From the NCBI GenBank assembly GCA_932294295.1, contig OW028584.1:23095638-23159637 (forward strand): 64,000 nt of DNA, read 5' to 3'. Shown piece by piece: positions 22,766-35,100 of this stretch; within the stretch, counting starts at the first letter, position 1; each line of letters opens with the position of its first letter. Under the pieces are notes generated by a model that was not told the origin of the DNA, ran no database searches, and worked only from the letters and a program-made list of their open reading frames with translations. The translations under genes and the position numbers were made by a program. This DNA is from Alitta virens (lineage: Eukaryota; Annelida; Polychaeta; Phyllodocida; Nereididae).

Positions 22766-25374
22766 GATAGATATTAAACATTGGCCCAAGTGGTTTTTGC
22801 CTGAAACTTATGCCAGCTCAGAACCAGTGACATCAGGATAACAACAAATAAGGAAATAGTCTATCACGATATCCAAATGGCATGCAGTTCCTATTGCCAA
22901 ATGGCATATCGTGACATGGCCATTATCACCAGTGACAGCAGATGTTTACCTGCTGAATAACATATATTTCTCCAGATGCTACACGAAATGTTGACTTCAA
23001 AAATTCTGGAGTCCAAAAATAATGATTCTTCTCTTCACATCAACTTTTTTAAGTGTATAATTATTGAAAACTAATTTTGGTCCATAAGATGACTATGGTG
23101 TATAGCCGAAGTTATGTGACAATACAAGATTCTGATTCTAACTCTCTCAGTGTGGAGAGATATTGTACCATGAAACTCAAAGGAAAAATCACTTTACAGT
23201 GCAACATTTTGAAAGTGTCTGACCTCATATATGTAGCTATGTGTAGATTCTACATGAAGTCATAACTACCCAAACCTTACCAAATCAATCTCCAGATATC
23301 CTTGAATGGCATAAAAAGCACATCTGTACCAATGACACTCTCAATTGATAAAACTAGGCACATATCATCTACCAGGGATAACCAATATGGCAGTAGTACA
23401 CATGGAGTTTACTTTTCAATTACAGTGGTAGCCAAAGATTAAACATAACACGCTTCGACACCTCTTTATTTGCATAAGCCGTCCGCAAAGGATTGTGGGA
23501 TTGTCAGGGTTATTAGTGAATAGCATCCCTTGTGATAGTGACGTCATAATCCCCACAATCACCAGTGACATCAGTGTGATTGTTCTTTATTGTGAGGTCA
23601 TATTTCCCTAAACTAACCCTGATCATGCTGACGACGTTGGTCCAATTACGCTGTCCCCTCTGGCTGGATTATATGGTTAAGCAATATGGCAAATATATTT
23701 GCATAGCTGGAATGGTGATCTTCATCTCACTCATCTCCCCTCATCATTTTCATGCGACTGGTGGTCCCAAAATAACTTTGAATTGAGTTCTCAGACCACC
23801 AGTCATCATTATTGTTAAACACAATGTGTTTTTGCTTATTTTAATTATACCTCAAGTCACTTTCAAAAAGTTTTACTGTATTTGCTGGGTAACAAAGCTG
23901 AAACATTTAAATTGTAATAAATGGCAGTTAAAATATTAAATACAAGGAAGTAATTTTGCAACATGTAATGATATGTCATTCTACTTGCATAACATACAAT
24001 GTCATTTATATGCATTTTATAAATCAATATTAGCTGTAGAGGCATATATAGAGCATAAATTGTAGCATGATTTCTTCATCCCTTGTGATTTAAAACAACA
24101 ATGATGCAAGGAGAAGACACTTATATAACTGCCAAGATGCTGAATTAAATGCACAGAGCAACAAATTACTGTGAATATTTAATTGGATATTTGTCTTCAA
24201 CTATATCAAATTTGATTCCACAGACAATATTATCCTGTCCTGAATCTGTGGCTGTCATTATTTGCTTTATTTATGCACACTGTATGTAGGACGTAGTTTT
24301 GATACTATCCAATGTGGCATTTCCATCATATGGTATATTTCTAAATGTTAGTGATTCCCAGGCACTTGACCCCTAGTTCCTGATGTGACAACAACTTCAA
24401 CTAAAGTAATTCTGACTGGGAAATGTCAACTTTAAAGTAACTTTTTTAATGCTTAACTTTCACTAATTAATCTAGGATTCTGGAAATTTATATTTTAGGG
24501 TATATTCTTTCACATGACTCACAAAAGTAAGAAAGTACAAATTTCATTTTCGGGCAACTTAAAGCAACAGTCTACTTCAGCGTGGGGGCTGCATGGTGGT
24601 TAAAACAGCGTTGTTTACTTATTAATTATTTAATAAAATATATTTTATACAGGGAAAAAACATTTTGGGCAAAAACTCTTTTACACACCTCAGCTATTTG
24701 CACAGTGACCTCTATGAATGCTTTTTTTCTTGCTTTATTTTGTTTGTTTTGTTACTATATAATCAATTTTAATTGTGAAACATAATAGGGGATACATCCA
24801 TCCTTAGGTAATGGTATTTTGTAAATACTCGGATTTATCCCCTTCCCACTCACTATATTTTTATTATTATATCACATTGCATTTATTTATACTTGTAAAC
24901 CAATGTACTGGAGTGCATGTTGGAAAATAATAAAATGTCAAAAAAATGTCAGTTTGTGCCTAGTTTACCAGTATGACGCAATAGGCAAAACAATGGACAA
25001 TGAACAACAATTTTGTGTAATATGATTATGCGCAAATGTCTAAGGTGAAAATACAGTATAGGCCTATATAAATGAGAAGTAGCAGCCCTCTTCATGAAGG
25101 ATGTGTGATGCTTATCTCGTGTATTTTCCATCACAACCTTTTAGAGTAATGTACTGTTAAGCAAAACAGAATTATTCAGCACTCGAAGACTAGTAGCCTA
25201 TCTAATGTATAATGTAATGCTTCATATCAAAAACTCTCAAAGGCATTCACGAGTCAGTCTGTATCAATGTAAATCTTACAGTTGATAATTAAAGATGATT
25301 TTCAGTCATCCATCTTTCACACAAAAGGAACAAATTGTACCCCAGGATTATAGCTACAATCTAGAAAAAAAAAT
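22766..25374. other. no recognisable gene
   Basis: AT-rich DNA with one imperfect inverted repeat at 22865-22915 (arms near CACGATAT / ATATCGTG). No coding region is supported. Confidence 0.5.
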
Positions 25375-25512
25375 TACAGCCAAATTCAAAGACTTGGAAA
25401 CTCAACTCCAGAGCATAGAAATCTGCTCCAGATGACGTCATGTGAATGCAGGACCGCCATTGGTTCAACCAATGAGTGCCCTGGTTTCCAAGTCTAAAAC
25501 AATTTGGCTGTA
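25375..25512. mobile_element. MITE family M2, copy 3
   Basis: The left end is TACAGCCAAATTCAAAGACT and the right end AATTTGGCTGTA, with TA at both edges (25375-25376, 25511-25512). Inside, TTGGAAACTCAACTCCAG is answered by TGGTTTCCAAGTCT on the right. The core contains CATTGGTTCAACCAATGAG, a small palindrome. Confidence 0.82.
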
Positions 25513-26032
25513 AAAACTAAACAGCATATAACATAAACTGCAGGAAGATGACCAGAAAGTGATGGGTCGAAATATTTGAAGTGAATTGTTCCAGTTTCTT
25601 CTTCGTCTCCTGCAAGCATCTGTCAGATCTCCGTCTGTTGAGTGGTCTGTCTGGATGCTCTACTTCTGGTGGGTAAATGACTGCATGATTCATTCCAGAG
25701 ATGCCCTGAGGTCTAGATCATAAAGTATCTATTGCATGACCTGTCCATTTTATATCTCCCGAAATTCCATAGTCTGGCATTGTCATGCAGTCTTGAAAGA
25801 GACATCTGTCATAAAACTCTAAAAAGATGTGGTTTGTGATGTGATTTGATAATTTAGTTAACTTACTATGAGGGATATAAGTAATTTATACTCCACTAGA
25901 CATATCGACTAATTTGTTTGATTGATTGATTTGTTTAACTGCTCTTTTTAATGCAATTAAGACTGTTTGCGAAAACTATGTAGGTGGAGTTTAAGAATAA
26001 AATAACTTTTGCTATTTGGGTAGCCAGAACCG

Positions 26033-26072
26033 ACCTACATAGCATTAGATGCGATGTAGGGTCGGAACGACT
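26033..26072. repeat. short inverted repeat
   Basis: CCGACCTACAT and ATGTAGGGTCGG face each other across about 13 bp. It may be part of a larger foldback element together with the hairpin at 26.2 kb. Confidence 0.6.
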
Positions 26073-26167
26073 TGTATTGGAAATCTTGGAATTTGATATT
26101 TTTGACATAGTTTTTTCAACAAACACCTTATTTCGTCGTTATGTACAGCAGGTCTGCTCTGTTTACT

Positions 26168-26243
26168 ATTGTGTCGCATTCAGATATGGTTGATTTCTAC
26201 CAATTTATTGAAAGAAATCAACCATATCTAAGCGCGATACATT
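26168..26243. repeat. long inverted repeat around AGATATGGTTGATTTCT
   Basis: AGATATGGTTGATTTCT (ending near 26198) is perfectly complementary to AGAAATCAACCATATCT (ending near 26229) across a 14-nt loop. The match continues imperfectly outward for about 12 bp (TGTGTCGCATTC against GCGCGATACATT). Confidence 0.75.
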
Positions 26244-28129
26244 AGAAAAAAAGGTATGTCTAACCTTAGAGCAGGTGTATTTTGTGTGGCAAACGTTATT
26301 TAAAATGCTAGTTCCCACACAAGCCGAAATTCCATATTTTTTTCATCTAGGACCTTGTAACCAAGAAGGAGTGGAAACTCTTTTCGTCACGCATAATTCG
26401 ATAATTTTATCATTTTCTGGTCATTAACTTCCCTAGAATAGCATTGGATTCCCTATGTTTCTTCAAATTTGGCGGTTTCACCCCCCACTTATATTGGCAG
26501 TTTTATAGTTGCCGGCATGCCTTTCATCCAATCAGTGCCTCGAAGAGGGAAAAGGGTTTCCTGGCCTCTCTTTGATTCCTGCTACAAAACCCCTTTTAAT
26601 GCCGTGCATCATAATATAAACAACAATACCTTTCACACGTTAAATTTTAGAAATAAATTCCTCTCCACTAGAGGATTATTTTGGCGTTTTTCCCGTGAAA
26701 ATATGATTATTCTGAGCCAAAATACACAATTATTTAGCTAAAAAGTCGCATTTAAATGAGCAAAATCTATTGTTGTTTACATTCTCATAACTTCTATTGG
26801 ACGACTCTGGCGAAGCTGTCCTTGGGATAGTTAAAAAGATAAAACATCAACAATCCAAACAACATATAACTCATAAGTGCGAATTGGTGCGAAATTTGTT
26901 ATTTTTAAGGAAAACTGACAGCCCCCTATCAGTGGTAATGACAGAAGAATTCACTGGATTCTTTCGTCTTTTAAGGTATGAATAAGTGTAAATGTCACAT
27001 AAATCAACAATCAATTACAGCAAATAGTTAAAAAATTATGGCTAGTTCTACTCTTGTCTCCATGATTTGCGTAAGAATTCCCAACTCCAAAATAGTTGGT
27101 TTTCTTTATTTATGCCCGGTACATGAAAAATAATTCCTCAATTTTGACAGATCATGCAATTAGAATAAGGCTTTTTGACAGAAATGAACATGATATATAA
27201 AAAGAATAGGTTTGTGTGGTTATAAAAGTGATGAAATGCATAATAAGATCATCCATTTTGAATCAAAAAACAATTTATTACAGGAAGCAATTACACTTTC
27301 AAAGATCGTCAAGGTACTCTTAACACCACGGGAAATGAAAGAAATTATCAATATGATTGAAGATTGTGGAGACATTATTAATTGCCTGTCTGGAGAAGCT
27401 GTTATGATATCAAAAGTTAAGATTAAGTCTGGAATTGAAAGCATTAATTTAATCCTACTGGGGAAGAATTCATTAATTTCAAAATGTGAAAATTAATGTC
27501 AAAGCTTGGTGGAATCCTTCGGTGCAGGAAAGATTAATTTAGTTCTTGTCATTATTGCGATTATTATATTAGTAATATAATTATGTAGACATAGTCTAAT
27601 GTAGCGCCCACCCAAGGTTATGAATATGAATAATCTGTGAGAATTTATATATATATATATTTGCAGAGAAAATCGACCCACGGGTTGACAAGTCAGCAAA
27701 CCAATTGATACTTTGTGGTGGTCGGTTCATTAGGGTTTTAATATTTTTTTGACAGAAGTTATATTGCAAAAATGGCAGAAATGTCACAGATGAATATGAT
27801 GTTCTCTATCAGTTAGAGCCCTCTCACAAGATTATTAAAGGGCACGTTTTAAACAAAACTACCCCCTGGCTAAAATAATGAACGTACAATAACTGATAGT
27901 AACGAAATATTATTGGACTTTACAAGTACATTGTATGACTTTTAAATAATTGCATGAACCTGAATATAACTATATGGGGTGCACAACATGTCTCACTTTA
28001 GAACCTAGAACATTCTGAATCTGTCTAGACTGACATTAGGGGGACCCAACAGCAATTTTTTAAATCTAAAAAGATCAAACCTCAGCCATCAGAATAGTCA
28101 GCCTCAGTACATGCATGGCATAATGATGA
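26244..28129. other. no recognisable host gene; one unassigned open frame
   Basis: AT-rich DNA. Apart from the frame at 27236-27496 I see only short open frames. An (AT)n run lies at 27646-27661. Confidence 0.45.
27236..27496 (+). CDS. unrecognised 86-codon open frame (possible exon or element fragment)
   Basis: ATG at 27236 to TAA at 27494-27496; the frame is open a little further upstream. The residues (for example LTPREMKEIINMIEDCGDI, then GIESINLILLGK) look more protein-like than other frames in the area, with alternating charged and hydrophobic positions suggesting helices. I do not recognise the family and see no clear promoter or poly(A) signal. It could be a relic of a mobile element, a single exon, or chance. 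No function is assigned. Confidence 0.2.
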   Translation: MHNKIIHFESKNNLLQEAITLSKIVKVLLTPREMKEIINMIEDCGDIINCLSGEAVMISKVKIKSGIESINLILLGKNSLISKCEN

Positions 28130-28443
28130 TACAGTTATTTCCATAAAATATGGTCGATTCTAAACAGCTGTAGCAACTTCTTCCTGGCTGTAGCTATAAC
28201 TAACTAAAGCCAGCTGCTTCTGTCTACTCCTAGCTTATATAGTCAGCTTACACACACAAAAAAATAAACCATGGTAAATGTAAGAAATGTATCTAATACA
28301 TCATATGTACTTTTAGATCCAGCTTTGAGTAGACAGCTATAGCCAGACAGCTCCGTTTAGTGGCAAGTAGCATCATACAGCAGAAGTTGTCTAGCTTTCT
28401 CTAGGTTCAATTTGACAGGCCGTTTTTAATGAGACTTACTGTA
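28130..28443 (+). mobile_element. MITE family M1, copy B
   Basis: It begins TACAGTTATTTCCATAAAAT and ends with the complement of TACAGTAAGTCTCATTAAAA, with TA at both edges. It aligns with copy A (16.6 kb) throughout and with copy C (8.3 kb) in reverse orientation. Internal differences are substitutions and short indels. Confidence 0.83.
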
Positions 28444-28984
28444 TGCTTAGTCGAAAACATTTCATTTCATATAACACTGGCCAGCCTGACTTTTTTTAAT
28501 TACCATAAAGAAGTTTCTTATAGGTAGGATACTATAGTTTTCTGCACGTGCAGCAGTTCTATAGGCAGAATCAGATGACCACTTTTGGCGACAGGATGAC
28601 TCCTGTGAGACTGACTGCAAGATGCCTATCAACACGCAACTACCAACAAACTAGTGCAGAGGAAAAACAATTTTGGGTAATCTTGAAGGCTAGCATTCTA
28701 TAGGGAAATTTTTGGATTGCGAAGCTCAGCCTTATTCGGGTTATGATCACCTAACTGAGAAAATTGTTATGGACTACAAGCCACTAGTTCCTGGCTGATG
28801 TAAAGTCAACAACAAATAACGAAAAAAGCTATGAAATATATACAGCATTTAGGACCTGCTTTTGTCTACTCCTAGCTTATATAGTTGGTCCAGATTTACT
28901 AGGCAAATATGATGAAGATATGAAGATTTACTAGGGCAAATGCAATGATGATATACCACAGACATTAAAGACCCATCCATTCTG

Positions 28985-29020
28985 TGGAATCATAAGCTTC
29001 ATCTCAGCTGGATGTCGTTT
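28985..29020 (+). mobile_element. SINE family 2 scrap
   Basis: TAAGCTTCATCTCAGCTGGA followed by TGTCGTTTTG resembles the body of family 2 (CAAGCTTCATGAGC ... CAGTTGGATGTCGAT on the minus strand at 62.8 kb). Short and diverged. Confidence 0.35.
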
Positions 29021-29139
29021 TGTGTAAGGTTCTAAATGCTTTATATATTTCATATTGTTTCAGTATGTATGCTTTGGCGACCCTCTGCAATGTTATGCAT
29101 TTTTTAGGGGTCTCCCATTTCCAGGTGCCTTTTATTTGT

Positions 29140-29245
29140 GTAATTAATATGACGTAAATTTATTTTGCCTGAGTCGATCCAGAAATCAAACCCATAGCCA
29201 TGAAAAAAAACGACCAATGCCTGAATTACTACACCATGTGAATAA
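29140..29245 (-). mobile_element. tRNA-like SINE head, diverged
   Basis: On the minus strand, TGGTGTAGTAATTCAGGC resembles an A box region. About 30 bp on, GGGTTTGATTTCTGG resembles a B box, followed by a stem-like GATCGACTCAGGC. The tail is unlike family 1. A decayed tRNA-derived SINE is likely; the family is uncertain. Confidence 0.5.
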
Positions 29246-29879
29246 TATTGATAAGTGGCTCCAAAGCCTCTGTCTTTGGTATTCCACCCACTATATTTTG
29301 CTTCGTTATTGGCCTTTGTTGTGGACTTTGCATCAGCCAGGAACTAGTGGGTTGTAGTCCATTGTACACATGCCAGGCTTCTTGATATTCTAGTCGGTCG
29401 AATATGACGCAAGTCCCAGAAACCACAGTAGTGTTCTGTCAGGAGTGAGCCGCTATAATGAACAGCGTGGGGAGCCACATTCAGTATACAAAGCAGGGAG
29501 AATGGGTCAAATTGATCCACGGGGTAAGTTGAGCCACCCCTTGTTACAGACTGATGAAAATATATATCAATGAGGTAATGCCCTGTGTTGGAAGGTCCTT
29601 TCTATTAAACCTCTCTGAAGTAGAACTAATAAGATTACAAGTATGTCTGATGATGTGACATAAGAAAGGACAGGATTGACTACCTAAAGTGAAATTCAAC
29701 CCAAAAACAAACTATTATAATAATGGCATTGTTCTCATAAACACTGGGTTATTCTTGTGAAGTATTAGGCAAAAAAATTAAACATATGTTACATGCCAAT
29801 AGGTGTTGTGGCAGATACAATTGTCAGTTTGACTCTTTGAGGCAAAATGTGCAAAAAATGTCAGTGCGGGTGGGATAAT

Positions 29880-30150
29880 TTGTTTTAGTCTTTCAAAGCG
29901 TCTTATAAGTCGTTATTGTGTGTAGATTTAAACTGCTAAATTCTATAGAATTCCCTGAGTGTTTGCAAAACACAGCAATCAACGTTTTAGGATAATCTCT
30001 CTGTTGGTCAGAACTGTTGCCAATGGCTAGTTTAGCAAAATCAATGACTTCGAACAGTTATTTTCACTATTTTGAAACAAACCAAAGCATTTGATTACAT
30101 TGAGGACTTAGGCAAAGTTATTTTCAGTGTATGCCCAACTCACTGTGAAA
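29880..30150 (+). repeat. diverged interspersed repeat, copy 2 (mate at 7.2 kb)
   Basis: Blocks in the same order and strand as 7230-7465, listed there. The TTTAGTCTTTCAAAGCGTCT block starts near 29885, and the last block ends near 30150. Confidence 0.55.
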
Positions 30151-30589
30151 CCACTAATATGCTAGGCACTCTAATATACAAATTCAAACTTGTATTGTGC
30201 TACTTTTAATTAAGTAAATGATTGATGTTATTATGCATCATCTAATCCATTATTTACACGCCGAATGTGACAATCAGTTCCTAAAATATTGTGATTTAGC
30301 ACTGCACGCCACAACCTGAGTAACATGGCTGACAGAGCTACATTATGTAATTTGTGAATGTTTCGACCTTTTATACCAGTATGTTGGCTTATCTCAACTT
30401 CCCACATGTGTGTAAAATTTCTTGCTGGCTCAACTTAACCCTCTCGCTGGCTTATCTTCCCCATGAGCTGGGTTATTAGATGAGCCATTGCCTCACACAT
30501 TTCTATGGCAACATTTTTCATGATAAAAGTTGCTAAAAACACGTCATGTAAAAGTGGCTATCTAATCCCACTATCTCCTACATGCAAAT

Positions 30590-30700
30590 GACTTCCAACT
30601 GAGATGAGCCTTAAAATTGAGGAGAATGACATGTTCAACGGACGGTTCCTTGTACTTAGTGTCTATGCTGGGGCAATTAAAACCACACTGACATACTTTG
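30590..30700 (+). mobile_element. SINE family 2 body fragment, diverged
   Basis: CCAACTGAGATG, a GAGAATGA-like block and CCTTGTACTTAGTGTCTATG followed by CTGGGGC match in order the family 2 body on the minus strand at 62.7-62.85 kb. No head or tail was identified. Confidence 0.5.
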
Positions 30701-30737
30701 TCATGTCCTGCATATGTGAAGACACAAAAACATTGTC

Positions 30738-31505
30738 TGAATGTGATTTTCACTGTACTACATGGCCAATTGTGCCACGTGCATTGTTTTTGCTTCATTA
30801 TAATAATGAGATCCTATTAATTTAAAAGGATAATCTAATTAAAACCTGTTTACGCGATAAAAAAAAATTGTAAAAATGTAATAAACACTAATTAACTAGC
30901 ATGACCTTGGGATTTTCTTTATGCGTTATTGTGGAGCTTTCGGTTAAAAAAAGAGTGTAGGCCAGCCAAATGACGCAGTAACACTGCTCCCAAAGTCATT
31001 GGAGCCTCAAAGTGATTTGTGGGCACTTGTCATTGAATAGAGAGAAAGCTTTGGAGACTATAAATTGGAGGAGAGTAAAATAAATGGGGCAGAGGAGGTT
31101 CCATCAATATTCCTATTGATTGCACATTTAAAAACTGAAAATGGGGACCTTCGAAAGACTAAAATTTGCTGCAGCTTTCGTAAATAGCTCAAAATTGTGT
31201 GGCCAATAACTGAGAATTCATTCATTTTTTTATTGTTTTTTTTTTTTTTAAATGTGACACAGCAAAACTTACATATTATATGGCCTAATGTGAGGTGTGA
31301 TTTTCACTGTACTGCATGGCTAATTGTGCCACGTGCATGGTTTTTGCTTCATTATAATAATGAGATCCGAAAGACTAAATTTGCTGAAGCTTTCGTAAAT
31401 GGCTCAAAATGGGGGGCGAATAACTGAGAATTCATTCATTTTTTTATTGTTTTTTTTTTTTTTTAAATGTGACCCAGCAAAACTTACATATTATATGGCC
31501 TAATT
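30738..31505 (+). repeat. local duplications sharing a CCACGTGCATGGTTTTTG block
   Basis: A block TGTGATTTTCACTGTACT...GTGCCACGTGCAT...CATTATAATAATGAGATCC occurs at 30740-30813 and 31296-31368. In addition 31152-31289 and 31368-31505 are near-identical (CGAAAGACTAAA, TTTCGTAAAT, AATAACTGAGAATTCATTCA, a T run, CAGCAAAACTTACATATTAT), giving a tandem duplication with a 216-bp step. Confidence 0.85.
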
Positions 31506-31995
31506 TAAGGTCTTTTATGTTGAAATAAAATTGTTTTTTAATTGAAAATAAAAACCCCTGTGCTTATAAAAATATACACTGGAACATCCACATCAAGACT
31601 ACATAATGTATTAAGACCGTGCAGCTCACCATTATGGTCTTCATGACCACTACAGTAAAACAAATGTCTTACTTTGATCAATTTACAAGCGCATATAACT
31701 AAACAATTCAGTTGTGGCCGTGGATGCTATCTAACTAAAATTCTACATAATCATTATAATTAGTATAGTTTGCAAGATATACATGGAAGTTATAAGACAA
31801 TTGACATTAAGACAGAACTTTAACAAAAATGGTCAAGTCATGTATGTAAGTCATAACACAAGTACATTTATATTTAAGAAGCTATAATTGAAAATTGATC
31901 AAGCTATAATACGGCACTACAGTTCAGTTGACAATTAGGTGTTTCCAGCTAGCTGCGTTCGATCTTTCTGAACCACACCGAAGTATATAATCTAT

Positions 31996-32167
31996 CAGTA
32001 GCGGATTTAGGAAAGGTTTAGAAGACTTAACCCTCCCGCCATTTGGCCTAGTAAATTTTTATTAAAAAATATATAAAAATTCGGCGGTCCCCGCAATACA
32101 TTTTAATTTGTCAACCCCCCTCCCTCTCTCACCGCCAAACGTGAAAGAATTTCTGGATCCGCCCCTG
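31996..32167. mobile_element. 172-bp MITE with CAGGGGCGGAT-type ends
   Basis: The left end CAGTAGCGGATTTAGGA pairs with the right end TTCTGGATCCGCCCCTG. ATCTAT stands directly outside both ends (31990-31995 and 32168-32173), a probable target-site duplication. Ends of this style are common in non-autonomous hAT-like elements, which normally give 8-bp duplications, so the superfamily is not certain. Confidence 0.65.
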
Positions 32168-32173
32168 ATCTAT

Positions 32174-35100
32174 CTGTACATTCCATTCCGTTTCTGTACT
32201 ACAAAGAGAAATTTTCCATGGACAGGCTGGTTTCTAGGCGTTCCTTGTTCAAAAACTTCAAAACAGATTACCAAGTAATCAAACTTTTCTGCAATGATTT
32301 AATGGATGCAATTTCATCTAAGGAATGATTAAAATCAGTTTTTCGCATATCGGACATCTCTGTATTGGTCGTTTAATCAGAAACCACAATTAAATTAACA
32401 ATAATTCAATTTTTTATTTTCAAGTTGTTTGGAAAGTTCCATATCATGTAATGGTGCATTAGTTTTCCAACAACAAATCTTGCAGAATATTGCATAGGGA
32501 CGAACTGATCCTGAAGTCATTTTATCAAGACAATCTTTGATATTAAAGCAATGCCTATACGTAGAATGACTGATGTATGTACGTCTGCATGGGAAAAGGT
32601 ATTGGGAAAAATTGTAAATAACAAGCAAAAGTGCTATTAGTCACAAGCATTTTAATAGACCTTTGACTTGCCAAAATATTTTAATCCTGAAAATAGAGAA
32701 ACTGCACAATAATTGATTAACTCTCATGACCAACTATTGCTTAATTTTGTTTTTTATAACTTGGAAATTATTTGATCGGAAGCCCAAAACAGTATTTATG
32801 GAAAAGTGAGTCGTATGAGTATATTATAATAACAGCAAGTTTCGAGTCATACCAAAATTTCCCAAACAGCATTACTGCAAGGTATACTGCAAAACCAATG
32901 GTAACTGTTTCGATTTATTAAAAATAATGATTTCTATATGTAAACCTTGTTTATTAATAAACTTCATGTGCAAACGGGTGTTAGAGAAATACACCTTATT
33001 TTTTAACACATAAGATGATATTCCATCAAAAATGTGCCCTCACTAGAAAGAGTGGACTTCAAAGCGCCAATTTTAAACAACAGCTGGGAAGCCAAACATT
33101 TATAATTCACAGAACCGTCAGAAGTAACGTGGAACGGAAATATTTTTTTGCTCTCAGTTGACAGCTGACATAATGCGTTTCAAGGCATGTGATTGGACAC
33201 AGGTCAACTTTCTGGTGTAAAGAACTGAACATGACAAAAACAGAGTTTGACCAATCTTGTGCTTTGTTAGGTTGTTTTATTGTATACAGTCATTCCTTTG
33301 ATACTTGTTTTAATTATTTTGTACTCTTTAAACTGTTTACCAAGTTCCTCATAAAGCTTGGAAACTGTAGGAGCAAAATAGGGATTAAAATAGGATTAGC
33401 AGACAAGACCTGAAGTGATGTCATGTTCTGACTCCATGCAAACTTTTAACTCGAATTACTTGTAATTATTGCTTGGATAATAAGATAACAATAATTAGTT
33501 TTCTACAAAAGACTTTGCAAAACTCTACTTATCAGGAATGTGGCTGGTGTCTGCATCATCAAGGTAATTTCCAATTACTGACCTGCAAACCCTCTGTGAG
33601 CAAAAATACTAGCTATAAGTCGTTCCCTTGAGATTTTATATTGGTAGTGACTTGCACTTGGGTTCTATGCTGGGGCAATTCTATAGACTAAATGTGTAAC
33701 ATGGTGCTGACTGCAAACATTAATCATCTCATCTGCACATTTGCCTCTGAGAGCTATAGTTACATAAGCTATACTTGAGATAAATGCCACTATTGTACTG
33801 AATAGTAATTATAAAACCAAACACCATATGCAATGCAGGAAACCCAAAAGGTGAGTTGTGTACAAAGGCTTCCCAACCATGGGACCTGCAAAAGTGCCAC
33901 AGGACTTTGACCCTATCTGCCAGATGCAGTCTTACTGCACAATGTGACAAGAACCAGACCAAACTGTATCTTATTACGTATTCTGCATATTGCTCATGAG
34001 CATTTTTCTTTGACATTTTTTTTGTTTTTATGTCTTCCACCATTTGCTGACTTTTCCTTATTCAATTAGCAGACCTATGCTACCTACCCAAAACACTCCA
34101 GACTTTCCTGTTATGTGTAACATTTAACAATGTGGACGAGAATATCACTAAGAAGAAGGTGTAACCAAAGTATGCAGTGCAAAAAAGTGCAATTGCCCTG
34201 TTTAAACTGTGTTATTTCATGGATGGGAATGGAAAAGCAAGTTCAGCTCAGAAGCCAATGAAAGCCGGGACTTAATTCAAAATATTCTCAATCAGAGATC
34301 GTATATTTTGCTAATACTATGAAAAGTGATATATTCATAAGGTTATGACGTGCATGAATGTATATTATTATGTTTATGTCTATGAACCTTGTAAGTGTCA
34401 TATTATTCTCATGTTGTCAAATTGTTTATGTAAAGTGTCAAATGAATTACTTTCAATTCAAAATATTTTCACTTTTGATAAATTGCATATCTCTGAACAA
34501 CCTTTGCCAGTGGCAGGTTATGCCTTTATACTCCTTGTCTTGATGTTTTGCAATATATGTTTTGCTCGATGTTAAGAAATAGTATTTGCTTCTTCTCTGA
34601 CCAAAATATTTTACCAGTTTAAACGCATAACAAAATATATAACACCACAAAGGCTGGCACATCTGCTGCTCATTGCAAAATGTCAGATAATTTGTAGTTA
34701 AGATGATGTTCACATTTGAGCTTGCACTGTGCAAAGGAAGTAGCTGTCAAAAATTTAGAAAAAAAATTAGAGTAGTTGCTATCTTTTTGGTACTGGTTTT
34801 GGAACTGGTACAGCTTTTATTTGTCTTGATAAAAAGACGACTTAGCATTACACTTGTCTTGTCCTTAAATATTGCAAATGTGTAGATTACAGAAAGGACA
34901 ATTATCTGCCATATTGAACAAATCTTTGTCCTATCATACTGAAAGATATTGTAGACCCACGGGCTACGGGTGAAACGTATGAGAATACCTATTTCAAATT
35001 ACCGAGGCTTGCACTTTGTATAATTTGGAATTTTATTTGTAGGCCTAATTAAGTAAATTATATGTGGTAGGCCATAACACAATGATATTTACATGTCATT

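Noticed and set aside
22416..22781. 121-codon reverse-strand open frame rich in Ser, Ile and Pro
   Set aside because: It is a translation of the GATA/GATG microsatellite.
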